Assembly: GCF_036884275.1 (NCBI RefSeq)
Contig: NZ_CP145607.1
Location: forward strand, 248,001-312,000
Direction of reading: 5' to 3'
From: Sphingomonas kaistensis
GTDB lineage: Bacteria; Pseudomonadota; Alphaproteobacteria; Sphingomonadales; Sphingomonadaceae
Length of the DNA stretch: 64,000 bases
Shown here: piece by piece, positions 8,742-17,249 of the stretch
Layout of the letters: every line of letters starts with the position of its first letter
How positions within the stretch are numbered: position 1 is the first letter of the stretch
The notes under the pieces: model-generated
Database searches by the model: none
Seen by the model: the letters and a program-made list of their open reading frames with translations, nothing else
Told to the model about the DNA's origin: nothing
Program-made: the position numbers and the translations under genes

Positions 8742-9623
8742 ATGACTGATCCAGTACCCCCCAAGCGCATCTTTCCCGACGCCAAGGTCGACGCCGAAGC
8801 TGCCAAGCACATTCCGTCCAGCCCGCAGACCGAACATGCGGCTTATGACCTCGCCTTCCAGGACAAGGACTTCCTGCTCCGTCCGGACCTGCGCCCGGTG
8901 CGCTTCCAGTTGGAGCTGCTGAAACCCGAACTGTTTCTCGACGAACAGAAGATCGGTTCGACCTTCGTCGTCTACGGCTCCGCCCGCGTGCCCGAACCCG
9001 AAAAGGCCCGCGCGCTGCTCGCCAAGGCCAAGACCGACAAGGAAAAGCTGATCGCCGAGCGGCTGGTCGCCAAGTCGCATTATTACGACGTCGCGCGCGA
9101 ACTGGCGCGGCTCGCCAGCAAGGTCGACCGCGACGAGGACGGCCAGCGTCACTTCGTGGTCTGCTCGGGCGGCGGCCCCTCGTTCATGGAAGCCGCCAAC
9201 CGCGGCGCGCAGGACGTCGGCGCGGAAAGCATCGGGCTCAACATCGTGCTTCCGCACGAGCAGCTGCCCAACCCGTACGTCACGCCGAGCCTCAGCTTCC
9301 AATTCCACTATTTCGCGCTGCGCAAGATGCACTTCCTTCTGCGCGCCCGCGCGGTGGCGGTGTTCCCGGGCGGATTCGGCACCTTCGACGAAATGTTCGA
9401 ATTGCTGACCCTGATCCAGACTGGCAAGGTCCGCCCGCTTCCCATCCTCCTTTACGGACGCGAGTTCTGGGAGCGGGTGGTGAATTTCGAGGCGTTGGTC
9501 GAGGAAGGCGTCATTTCCGAACGCGACCTCGATCTCCTCACCTGGTGCGAAACCGCCGAGGAAGGCTGGGGCCACGTTTGCGACTATTACGCCCGCGAGG
9601 AAGCCAGGGCCGCGGCGGAATAA
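8742..9623 (+). CDS. LOG family protein (TIGR00730-like)
   Basis: A 293-residue protein with a Rossmann-like LOG domain in its second half. It has VVYGSARV, the phosphoribohydrolase motif FPGGFGTFDEMFE (general PGGxGTxxE), and VCSGGGPSFMEAAN. LOG proteins hydrolyse nucleoside 5'-monophosphates, including cytokinin ribotides, and were formerly mis-annotated as lysine decarboxylases. The roughly 90-residue N-terminal extension is typical of the longer bacterial subgroup. Divergent from prfC. The exact substrate cannot be told. Confidence 0.88.
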   Translation: MTDPVPPKRIFPDAKVDAEAAKHIPSSPQTEHAAYDLAFQDKDFLLRPDLRPVRFQLELLKPELFLDEQKIGSTFVVYGSARVPEPEKARALLAKAKTDKEKLIAERLVAKSHYYDVARELARLASKVDRDEDGQRHFVVCSGGGPSFMEAANRGAQDVGAESIGLNIVLPHEQLPNPYVTPSLSFQFHYFALRKMHFLLRARAVAVFPGGFGTFDEMFELLTLIQTGKVRPLPILLYGREFWERVVNFEALVEEGVISERDLDLLTWCETAEEGWGHVCDYYAREEARAAAE

Positions 9624-9632
9624 GCCCGAATA

Positions 9633-9711
9633 CGTCGTCCCGGCGAAGGCCGGGACCTCAGGAGATGGAGCGCTCGGCTCGCCTGAGGTCCCGGCCTTCG
9701 CCGGGACGACG
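9633..9711. repeat. Extragenic palindrome, GTCCCGGCGAAGGCCGGGAC type
   Basis: Two perfect 30-base arms (9633-9662 and 9682-9711) around a 19-base spacer. Each arm is itself a palindrome around CCGGCGAAGGCCGG. It lies between the convergent LOG and cytochrome c genes, where it can act as a bidirectional transcription stop. A diverged second copy is at 36589-36665. This type is abundant in sphingomonad intergenic regions. Confidence 0.9.
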
Positions 9712-9724
9712 ATGAACTTACCGA

Positions 9725-10444
9725 TTACTGCTTGGGAGCCGGGCTCGCCGTGGTCCCCGGTGCGCTGACCTTGGGCGCGCCTTCGCCGCGGATGTTGGCC
9801 ATGCCGCCCTTCTGCGCTTCCTGCTCGGTCAGCACCGGCTCGTTCTCGGCCTTCTGCGCGCCGGCATCGTCGGCTTCGCTGGCCGCCTTGTCCCCGGCTG
9901 CGCCCGGGGTCGAAGCGACCGGAGCGGCGGGCAGCGGCAGCGGGGCGTCGCTCTTGCTGTTGAGGAAGGCGATCACGTTGGCCCGGTCCTCGGGATTGCT
10001 GAGGCCCGCAAAGGTCATCTTGGTGCCCGGCGCATATTTCTTGGGATTGGCGAGCCACTCGCTCATGCTCTTCCAGTCCCACACCCCCGGAACACTCTTC
10101 AGCGCATCCGAATAGGCAAAGCCCGGGACGTGGCCATGCGCCTTGCCAAGCGCGCCGTAGAGGTTGGGACCAAGGCCGTTGGCGCCGCCCTTGTCGACCG
10201 TGTGGCAGGCCTGGCACTTCTTGAACACGTCGGCGCCCTTGGCGGCGTCGGCGCTGGCCAGGTAGAATTCGATCGGCTGTTCGGCTTCACCGCCGCCGCC
10301 TTCCTCGACCACGCCCTCGATCGGATAGCCCATCGTCTCCGGCCGCTCGCCGTGGAACACGATGCCCGACGCGAGGGTGCCGCCAAGCGCGACGATCCCG
10401 GCGAACAGAACCCAGCCGGCGATGGTGTTGTTATTGTCCTGCAT
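9725..10444 (-). CDS. Membrane-anchored c-type cytochrome
   Basis: A 239-residue class I cytochrome c. One transmembrane segment at about 9-30 anchors the heme domain in the periplasm. The heme motif CQACH is at 77-81 and the axial Met probably lies in GTKMTFAGL near residue 143. The domain order resembles CycM, which passes electrons from the bc1 complex to the terminal oxidase. About 70 residues of Ala/Pro/Glu-rich tail follow the domain and look disordered. Confidence 0.92.
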   Translation of the reverse strand: MQDNNNTIAGWVLFAGIVALGGTLASGIVFHGERPETMGYPIEGVVEEGGGGEAEQPIEFYLASADAAKGADVFKKCQACHTVDKGGANGLGPNLYGALGKAHGHVPGFAYSDALKSVPGVWDWKSMSEWLANPKKYAPGTKMTFAGLSNPEDRANVIAFLNSKSDAPLPLPAAPVASTPGAAGDKAASEADDAGAQKAENEPVLTEQEAQKGGMANIRGEGAPKVSAPGTTASPAPKQ

Positions 10445-10510
10445 GTGAGGTCTTTATGAGTCCGATCGGAGGGAAATCTGGCGTTCCTTTAAGGGCGCGG
10501 CGGCAACTCT

Positions 10511-11356
10511 TCAAGCGGCCAGCCAGTGCACCAGCAGGCTATGCGCAATCGCAAAGGGCGGCGGGGCGATGAAGGCGGCGTTAGGCGCCCCCGCCAGCGC
10601 CGCTTCCACCTCGGCGCGGCTGAACCAGCGCGCATCCTCCAGCTCGGTCGTGTCGATGACGATCTCCTCATCCGCGGTCGACGACAGGCAGGCGATCATC
10701 AGCGAGGAGGGGAAGGGCCACGGCTGGCTGGCGACATAGCGCACGTCGCTCGCCCGCACGCCCGCTTCCTCGAACAACTCGCGGGCGACGGCGGCTTCCA
10801 GGCTTTCGCCGACCTCGACGAAGCCGGCCAGCGCTGAATAGCGCCCCGGCGGAAAGCGCGGCTGGCGGCCGAGCAGCACGCGATCATCCTTTTGCGCCAG
10901 CATGATCACCACCGGATCGACCCGCGGATAATGCTCCGCCCCGCACGCCCCGCATTGCCGCGACCAGCCCCCGCGCACGATCGCGCTCGGTTGCCCGCAA
11001 TTGGCGCAAAAGCCGTGGCGGCGGTGCCACGAGGCGAGGCTGACCGCCGCGGCGAACACCGGTGCTTCGGCCGCCGAGAGATAGCCGAGCGCCCCGAACT
11101 GCGCGCGAAGATCGCCGCTGCCAGCGCCAATCGGGGAGAAGCACGGCCGTTCGCCGTCGAGACCGAGAAACAGTGCCGGATCGCGGGCCTCTTCCCACAC
11201 CAGATGCCCCTCCGCATCGAGCGCGGGCAGACCGTCGGCCCACACCATCTGCCGCGCCTCCGGCGACCGCGCCAGCGCCTCCAGCTTCGCCGGCTCTCCG
11301 CGCAAGGCATCGGCGCGGTCGAGGCCCGGCCCGGCAAAGAACACGTCAGGCGGCAA
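10511..11356 (-). CDS. nudC: NAD(+) diphosphatase (NudC)
   Basis: Hydrolyses NAD(H) to NMN(H) and AMP, and removes NAD caps from RNA in E. coli. The zinc ribbon is CANC with CGAC about 18 residues later. The Nudix box is GFVEVGESLEAAVARELFEE AGV, and the family signature SQPWPFPSSLM follows. A TTG at 11356 has GGGAG seven bases upstream; the GTG at 11344 would start at the conserved FFAGPGLDRAD. The start overlaps the 3' end of mutY, so the two are co-transcribed. Confidence 0.93.
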   Translation of the reverse strand: MPPDVFFAGPGLDRADALRGEPAKLEALARSPEARQMVWADGLPALDAEGHLVWEEARDPALFLGLDGERPCFSPIGAGSGDLRAQFGALGYLSAAEAPVFAAAVSLASWHRRHGFCANCGQPSAIVRGGWSRQCGACGAEHYPRVDPVVIMLAQKDDRVLLGRQPRFPPGRYSALAGFVEVGESLEAAVARELFEEAGVRASDVRYVASQPWPFPSSLMIACLSSTADEEIVIDTTELEDARWFSRAEVEAALAGAPNAAFIAPPPFAIAHSLLVHWLAA

Positions 11357-12332
11357 GTCGCGGCTCCCGTTCGGCCTCAAGCGCGGCTTCGACCGCGCGG
11401 CGATACAAAGTCGGCAGACCCGCCGAGGCGAGCTCGCCGACCGGCTGCCACCACCCCTCTCCCGGCGGCGGCTCGGCGCACGGCACCACCATCAGGTCGA
11501 GCGTGAAATGGGTAAAGCCGTGGCGATGGATGGCGATGGCATTGGCCGCCGGTCGCTCCTCGCCCCACTCCGGCCCCGGCAACGCCGCCATGCCACCGAG
11601 CAGCCCGCTCCCCGGCCGGCGCACCAGCCACACCTCATCGCCCCGCCGTGCCCACCAAGCGATGCCATAGCGATGCGGCCGCACCCTCTTAACCTTGGGC
11701 GCCGGAAACGCCTCCGGCGACCCGAGCGCCCGCGCCTTGCACTGCGCCGCAATCGGGCATGCGGGGCAATTGGGCGCCTTGGGCCGGCAGATGCTGGCGC
11801 CAAGGTCCATCAAAGCTTCGGCGAACTCGCCATGTCGCCCCGCCGGAAACGACCCCCGCGCCGCCTCGCCCGCCGCCTTGCGATCCCCAATCCCGAACAC
11901 CCGCGCCGCGACCCGCTCGACATTGGTGTCGATCGCCACCGCATCCTCCCCGAACGCAATCGCCGCCACCGCTGCCGCCGTATAAGCGCCAAGCCCCGGC
12001 AGCTTGCGCAGCGCCCCTTCGGTTCGCGGAAAGCCGCCCCGCGCTGCCACCGCGCAGGCGCAGGCGATGAGATTGCGGGCGCGAGCATAATAGCCGAGCC
12101 CCGCCCACTCGCCGAGCACCTCCTCATCCGGCGCGGCAGCGAGCGCTTCCACGGTCGGCCAACGCTCGACGAAGCGCAGGAAGCGCGGGGTCACCGTCGC
12201 CACCGTGGTCTGCTGCAGCATCACTTCGCTGAGCCAGGTGCGATACGGATCGCGCGGGGTCATTCGCCACGGCAGATCGCGGGCATGGTCGCGGTGATGA
12301 TCGAGCAGAAGGTTCGCCGCGGTAGCGTCCAT
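11346..12332 (-). CDS. mutY: A/G-specific adenine glycosylase
   Basis: Removes adenine mispaired with 8-oxoguanine. From MDATAANLLLDHH the 328 residues include LPWR, VMLQQTTVATVTPRF, the helix-hairpin-helix LPGLGAYTAAAV, the catalytic Asp in VAIDTNVERV and the [4Fe-4S] pattern CRPKAPNCPACPIAAQC (C-X6-C-X2-C-X5-C). The NUDIX-like C-terminal domain that reads 8-oxoG is present. The open frame extends 98 codons upstream, but those overlap the divergent DciA-like gene and show no homology. Confidence 0.96.
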   Translation of the reverse strand: MDATAANLLLDHHRDHARDLPWRMTPRDPYRTWLSEVMLQQTTVATVTPRFLRFVERWPTVEALAAAPDEEVLGEWAGLGYYARARNLIACACAVAARGGFPRTEGALRKLPGLGAYTAAAVAAIAFGEDAVAIDTNVERVAARVFGIGDRKAAGEAARGSFPAGRHGEFAEALMDLGASICRPKAPNCPACPIAAQCKARALGSPEAFPAPKVKRVRPHRYGIAWWARRGDEVWLVRRPGSGLLGGMAALPGPEWGEERPAANAIAIHRHGFTHFTLDLMVVPCAEPPPGEGWWQPVGELASAGLPTLYRRAVEAALEAEREPRLAA

Positions 12333-12359
12333 CCGCCGCCTATGGCATGAGCCGCTGCA

Positions 12360-12920
12360 ATGTCGAAGAAAAAGCCCGATCTGCAAGAAGCGCCCCGCTC
12401 CGGCCGCATGCGCGCGGCCGGCGACCTTGCGCTGGGCATCGGCGGCATAACCTTCAAGAAGTTCGGCTTCGTTCAGGGCGCGGTCGTCTCGCGCTGGACC
12501 GAGATCGTCGGCGAACGCTACGCCAAGGTCTCGACCCCCGAATCGATCCGCTTTCCCGCCGGCAAGAAGAGCGGCGGCACGCTGACCCTCGCGGTCGACG
12601 GCGCCCACGCCCCCCTGCTCCAACATCTCGCCCCGATGATCATGGAGCGGGTCAACCTGTTCTTCGGCTACGAAGCGGTGGTGAAGGTCGTGTTTCGCCA
12701 GGGCGGCCGCGCCAAAACCGCCGCCAAGCCGTCGCGTCCCGCCCCCGCCCCGGTCCCGCGCGAGCTCGGCCAGGGTCTGCGCGAAATCGCCGACACCGAG
12801 CTTCGCACCATGCTCGAAAGCCTTGCCGGCAAGATTGCCGCGGCGGACGGCCCGCCGGCCATCGTGCCCGCTCCCTTTTCCCTCAAACCACGCCCCCTTC
12901 GGAGTGATCAGGACGTATGA
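12360..12920 (+). CDS. DUF721 / DciA-like protein
   Basis: A 186-residue basic protein whose N-terminal half fits DUF721: helix, then RWTEIVGERYAKVSTPESIRFP and a strand-rich LTLAVDGAHAPLLQHL. DUF721 proteins include DciA, the ancestral replicative-helicase operator of bacteria that lack DnaC/DnaI. The C-terminal half is Ala/Pro-rich, probably flexible. Divergent from mutY and overlapping the DsbA-like gene by four bases, a neighbourhood I recognise from alphaproteobacteria. Confidence 0.8.
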   Translation: MSKKKPDLQEAPRSGRMRAAGDLALGIGGITFKKFGFVQGAVVSRWTEIVGERYAKVSTPESIRFPAGKKSGGTLTLAVDGAHAPLLQHLAPMIMERVNLFFGYEAVVKVVFRQGGRAKTAAKPSRPAPAPVPRELGQGLREIADTELRTMLESLAGKIAAADGPPAIVPAPFSLKPRPLRSDQDV

Positions 12921-13660
12921 ACAAGCTCAGCCTCGCCGTGGCCGTCAGCCTGCTGGCCCTCGGCACCACCGCCTGCAAGAACGAGCCGACGGCCCAGAAC
13001 AACAATCCCGCCGCCGCGCCCGTCCAGGCACCCAACGGCGACTGGAGCCAGCTCGTCTCCCAGACCACCGAGGGCGGGATGCTGATGGGCAATCCGCAGG
13101 CAGCCGTGAAGGTGGTCGAGTTCGGCTCGATGACCTGCCACGTCTGCGCCGAGTTCGCGACCAAGGATGAGCCCAAGCTGGTCGACAATTACGTCAAGAC
13201 CGGCAACGTCAGCTTCGAATTCCGCAATTTCGTCCGCGATCCGCTCGACATCGCGATGGCGCTGATCACCCGCTGCGCCGGCGCGACGCCGCAATTCTTC
13301 ACTCTCACCAACGGCATGTATGCCGAGCAGAAGAGCTTCTTCGACAAGATCCAGTCGGCCCCGCAGGATCAGCTCCAGGCGCTGCAAAGCCTGCCGCCGG
13401 CCCAGCAATTCCAGCGCATGGCGCAATATGCCGGCGTCCAGGAATGGGCGGCGCAGCGCGGCCTGCCGTCGGGCAAGACGGGCCAGTGCCTCGCCAACCA
13501 GGCCGAGATCGACAAGATCGTCCAGATGAACAGCGACGCCTCGTCCAGCTACGACATTCCGGGCACGCCGACCTTCCTCGTCAACGGCGAGGAAGTAAAG
13601 CCGACCCCGGGCCAGAGCAACTGGCAGGCGCTGGAGGCCGCGATCAAGGCCGCGCAATGA
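12917..13660 (+). CDS. DsbA family thiol-disulfide protein
   Basis: A 247-residue exported thioredoxin-fold protein. The signal sequence ends near TTACKNEP; the Cys there resembles a lipoprotein site, but position -3 is Thr, so lipidation is uncertain. The active site is FGSMTCHVCAEFA (CxxC), followed by the inserted helical domain and the cis-Pro loop IPGTPTFLVNG. It belongs to the DsbA subgroup with a VKVVEFGSMTC start common next to smc in alphaproteobacteria. It may oxidise or isomerise envelope proteins together with the DsbB at 25.9 kb. Confidence 0.9.
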   Translation: MNKLSLAVAVSLLALGTTACKNEPTAQNNNPAAAPVQAPNGDWSQLVSQTTEGGMLMGNPQAAVKVVEFGSMTCHVCAEFATKDEPKLVDNYVKTGNVSFEFRNFVRDPLDIAMALITRCAGATPQFFTLTNGMYAEQKSFFDKIQSAPQDQLQALQSLPPAQQFQRMAQYAGVQEWAAQRGLPSGKTGQCLANQAEIDKIVQMNSDASSSYDIPGTPTFLVNGEEVKPTPGQSNWQALEAAIKAAQ

Positions 13661-13714
13661 TCCTCGGCTGAGGATCGGTACGCGTCGGCGCACGGGGAAG
13701 AATGATCTGACGCC

Positions 13715-16700
13715 ATGCGCTTTCGCCGCCTTGTCCTGACGGGGTTCAAAAGCTTCGTCGAACCGGCCGAACTCCGGATCGAGCCGGGGCTGACGGGCGT
13801 CGTCGGCCCCAACGGCTGCGGCAAATCGAACCTGCTCGAAGCGCTGCGCTGGGTGATGGGCGAAGGCAGCCCCAAGTCCTTGCGCGGCGGCGGCATGGAA
13901 GACGTCATCTTCGCCGGCACCGCCAGCCGCCCGGCACGCGACTTCGCCGAAGTCTCGCTGCTGATCGACCGCGGCCCCGAGGGCGAAAGCGAGGTCACCC
14001 GGCGGATCGAGCGCGGCGCCGGCTCCGCCTATCGGATCGACGGGCGCGACGTCCGGCAAAAGGACGTCGCCCTGTTGTTCGCCGATGCCGCGACCGGCGC
14101 GCATTCGCCGGCCTTGGTCAGCCAGGGGCGGATCGGAGCGATGATTGCCGCGCGGCCGGCCGAGCGGCGGCAGATGCTGGAGGAAGCCGCGGGCATCGCG
14201 GGCCTGCACGTCCGCCGCAAGGATGCCGAGACCAAGCTGCGCGCGACCGAGGCCAATCTGCAACGGCTCGACGAATTGCTCGGCGACCAGGAGCAGCGCG
14301 TCGCGGCGCTGAAGCGGCAGGCCCGCGCCGCCGAACGCTATCGCGCGCTGACCGACAGGATCCGCCTTGCCGAAGGCCGCCTGCTGTACAGCCGCTGGGC
14401 CGAAGCCGACGCAGCCGCCACCGCCGCGGGCAAAGAAGCCGACGCGGCGATGGCCGAAGTCGCCGCGCTGACCCGCGCGCTCGAACAGGCGCAGGGCGCG
14501 CAAGCCGCCGCCGCCGCGCTGGTGGCTGAGCGCCGCCACGCCGCCTCCCGCGCCCGCGAAGAAGGTCAAGACCTCGCCCACAAGCTCGCCACCTGCCGCG
14601 CCGCGCTGGATACCGCGCGGCGCCGGCTGGTCGAACTCGGCAAGCTCGATGCGCAGCTTGGCGAGGAGCGGCGGCGCGAGACGGCGCTTGCTGCCGACGC
14701 TGAGACCGCGTCCGTGACCCTCGCGGCCGAGATCGAGGCTATCGCCGCGCGGCTTGCCAACGGCGAACAGCGCCAGACCGCGCTGGTCCTCGCGCTCGGC
14801 CGCGCCGAGGAAGACAACCGCACCGCTGAGACATCCCTTGCCGAAATCCTCACCCGCGAAGCAGCGCTCCGGGCCGAGCGGCAGGTCGCGACTGCTGCCT
14901 TGAATGCTGCGCGCAGTCACCTCCAGCGCCTCGTTCAGGAGCGCGATGGGCTGCAGCGCTCAATCGCCGCGCTCGGCTCGGGCGAGGCGCTGGAGGCGGC
15001 GCTTCGGAGCGTGCAAGAAGCGGTCGAAGCGGCCACCTCCGCCAGCCGGGCGGCCGAACAGGCCATTGCCGCTGCCGAGACGGAGCGAGCCGACGCCGCC
15101 GCCGCGCGCGAAACGGTCGATCTGGCCTTCGCCGAGGCCCGCACCGCCCATGCCGCCGCCGCCAGCGAAGCAGCCGCGCTGGATCGTGCCCTCGCCTCGT
15201 CGCCCGGTCGCGGCCTGCTCGCCGCGCTTGCCGTCGCGCCCGGTTACGAAAAGGCGCTGGCCGCCGGGCTCGGGGACGACCTCGGCGCCCCGGTCGGCAC
15301 GACCGGCGACCGGCTGTGGACCGGCGCCGCCACCGATCCGTCCGATCCCGCGCTCCCCGACGGCGTTTCTTCGCTTGCCACCCATGTCGAAGCGCCCCCC
15401 GAACTCGCCCGCCGCCTCGCACAGATCGGCGTGGTCGAGCAGGATGACGGCCGGCCGCTTCGCCCCGGCCAGCGGATCGTCACGCGGTCGGGGCAAATGC
15501 GCCGCTGGGACGGCTTCGTCACCAGCGGCGGCGGCTCGGCGGCGGCCGAGCGACTGGAGCGGGTCAATCGCCTTGCGGCTCTTCGCGGCGCGCTTCCGCA
15601 GCTTGCCGATTCGCTGGACGGAGCACGCGCGGCGCAGGAACAGGCTGCCGCGCGGATCACCGCCGCAATCAAGGCCGTGGAGGCAGCCCGAGCCGTCTTG
15701 TCCGCCGCCGAACTGCAGCTTCGCCAGGCTCGCCGCGACGAGGATGCCGCCGCCGCCGCACTCGAACGGCAAGCGCAGCAGCGCAAGGCGCTGACTGCCC
15801 GCACCGACGAGCTTGCGCCGGTGCTCGCCGCCGCCACGTCCGCGGTGGGCGAGGCGGACGCGACCCTCGCCGGCCTCCCCGCCGACGATCTCCTCGCCGA
15901 TGCCGTCGCCACCGCCCGCGCCGAGGCTGCCGAGCGCGGACGCGTCCTCGCCGAACGCCGTGCCGACCTCGCCACCGCCGCCCGCGCCGCGACCGCCGAC
16001 CGCGAACGCCAGCTCGCCGCGACCGGCGAGCAGGCCGCGTGGCGCGAGCGGGCGGCGGCGGCAGTCCGCCGCAGCGACGACATCACCACGCGCGGCGAGC
16101 GCATCGCCGCCGAACGCCTCAGCCTCCGGGATGAACCCGAACGCCTCGCCGGCGAAGTCGCACGGACCGAGGCGGCGGTGGCCGGCTCCGGCGCCTTGCT
16201 TCGCGCGGCCCTCGATGCCGAGCGCGAGGCTGAGACGGCGCTGTCCGACGCAGGCGCCGCCCTCGCCCGCGCCAACGATGCGATGGGAGACGCCCGCGAG
16301 CGCCGCGCCACCGCCACCGCCCGCGCCGAAGCGCAGGTCGCGCGCCGCATCGAATATGGCCGCGTGTCGGGCGAAAAATTCGAATGCCCGCCGCCCTTGA
16401 TCCCGGTCCGGCTCGGCTTCGACCCCGCCGACCTCCTTCCCGCCAGCGAGGAAAGCGCCGCGCTTGAACGCGCCACCGCCGACCGCGAGCGGATCGGACC
16501 GGTCAACCTCGGCGCCGAGCAGGAACTGGCCGAACTCGAACAAAGCCGTCTCACCGGCGCCGCCGAGCGCGACGAATTGCAGGAAGCGATCAACCGCCTG
16601 CGCGGCTCGATCGGCAGCCTCAACCGCGAAGGCCGCCTGCGCCTGCTCGCCGCCTTCGAAGCCGTCGACCGTCACTTCCGCAGCCTGTTCACCACCCTCT

Positions 16701-17119
16701 TCAACGGCGGTCAGGCCCACCTCGCCCTGATCGACAGCGACGATCCGCTGGAAGCGGGGCTCGAGATCATGGCCCAGCCGCCCGGCAAAAAGCTGTCCTC
16801 GCTGTCGCTGCTGTCGGGCGGCGAACAGGCGCTGACCGCCGTCGCGCTGATCTTCGCCCTGTTCCTGACCCGCCCCTCGCCGATTTGCGTCCTCGACGAG
16901 GTCGACGCGCCGCTCGACGACGCAAACGTCGAACGCTTCTGCGACCTCCTCGTCCGGATGACGGCGGAGACCGACACCCGCTACCTCATCGTCACCCACA
17001 ATGCGGTGACCATGAGCCGGATGCACCGCCTGTTCGGGGTCACGATGGTCGAACGCGGGGTCAGCCGGATCGTTTCGGTCGATCTGGGCGGCGCCGAGGA
17101 GCTGCTCGCGGCCGAATAA
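13715..17119 (+). CDS. smc: Chromosome segregation protein SMC
   Basis: A 1134-residue condensin ATPase. The Walker A is GPNGCGKS at about 31-38. Long Ala/Glu/Arg coiled coils flank a hinge near residues 500-620, and the C-terminal head has the signature LSLLSGGEQALTAVAL and Walker B ICVLDEVDAPLDDANV, then TH for the H-loop. Slightly short of the usual 1150-1190 but complete. The very high GC makes long open frames appear on the opposite strand; these are not genes. Confidence 0.97.
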   Translation: MRFRRLVLTGFKSFVEPAELRIEPGLTGVVGPNGCGKSNLLEALRWVMGEGSPKSLRGGGMEDVIFAGTASRPARDFAEVSLLIDRGPEGESEVTRRIERGAGSAYRIDGRDVRQKDVALLFADAATGAHSPALVSQGRIGAMIAARPAERRQMLEEAAGIAGLHVRRKDAETKLRATEANLQRLDELLGDQEQRVAALKRQARAAERYRALTDRIRLAEGRLLYSRWAEADAAATAAGKEADAAMAEVAALTRALEQAQGAQAAAAALVAERRHAASRAREEGQDLAHKLATCRAALDTARRRLVELGKLDAQLGEERRRETALAADAETASVTLAAEIEAIAARLANGEQRQTALVLALGRAEEDNRTAETSLAEILTREAALRAERQVATAALNAARSHLQRLVQERDGLQRSIAALGSGEALEAALRSVQEAVEAATSASRAAEQAIAAAETERADAAAARETVDLAFAEARTAHAAAASEAAALDRALASSPGRGLLAALAVAPGYEKALAAGLGDDLGAPVGTTGDRLWTGAATDPSDPALPDGVSSLATHVEAPPELARRLAQIGVVEQDDGRPLRPGQRIVTRSGQMRRWDGFVTSGGGSAAAERLERVNRLAALRGALPQLADSLDGARAAQEQAAARITAAIKAVEAARAVLSAAELQLRQARRDEDAAAAALERQAQQRKALTARTDELAPVLAAATSAVGEADATLAGLPADDLLADAVATARAEAAERGRVLAERRADLATAARAATADRERQLAATGEQAAWRERAAAAVRRSDDITTRGERIAAERLSLRDEPERLAGEVARTEAAVAGSGALLRAALDAEREAETALSDAGAALARANDAMGDARERRATATARAEAQVARRIEYGRVSGEKFECPPPLIPVRLGFDPADLLPASEESAALERATADRERIGPVNLGAEQELAELEQSRLTGAAERDELQEAINRLRGSIGSLNREGRLRLLAAFEAVDRHFRSLFTTLFNGGQAHLALIDSDDPLEAGLEIMAQPPGKKLSSLSLLSGGEQALTAVALIFALFLTRPSPICVLDEVDAPLDDANVERFCDLLVRMTAETDTRYLIVTHNAVTMSRMHRLFGVTMVERGVSRIVSVDLGGAEELLAAE

Positions 17120-17180
17120 TCGCTTCGACCGATTGAACCGCAGTGTTCGATGAACAATCCCGATAGCCCTAGCGGAATTG

Positions 17181-17197
17181 TTGCGAATAACTCGCAT
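17181..17197 (+). promoter_or_regulatory. Candidate Fur-type iron box
   Basis: TGCGA-ATAAC-TCGCA is an inverted repeat within TTGCGAATAACTCGCATTA, 53 bases upstream of the GTG of a siderophore-type TonB receptor. Its A/T core and spacing resemble Fur-regulated receptor promoters. Position and form fit iron-repressed control, but no binding evidence exists here. Confidence 0.5.
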
Positions 17198-17249
17198 TAG
17201 CTTTAGCAGCATCGAACCGAAACGATCCTGCTTTCGAAGGAATATCGAC

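Noticed and set aside
12908..14920. 670-codon open frame opposite the DsbA-like gene and smc
   Set aside because: Shadow of GC-rich codon use; composition is low-complexity and no domain is seen, while the plus-strand genes have clear motifs.
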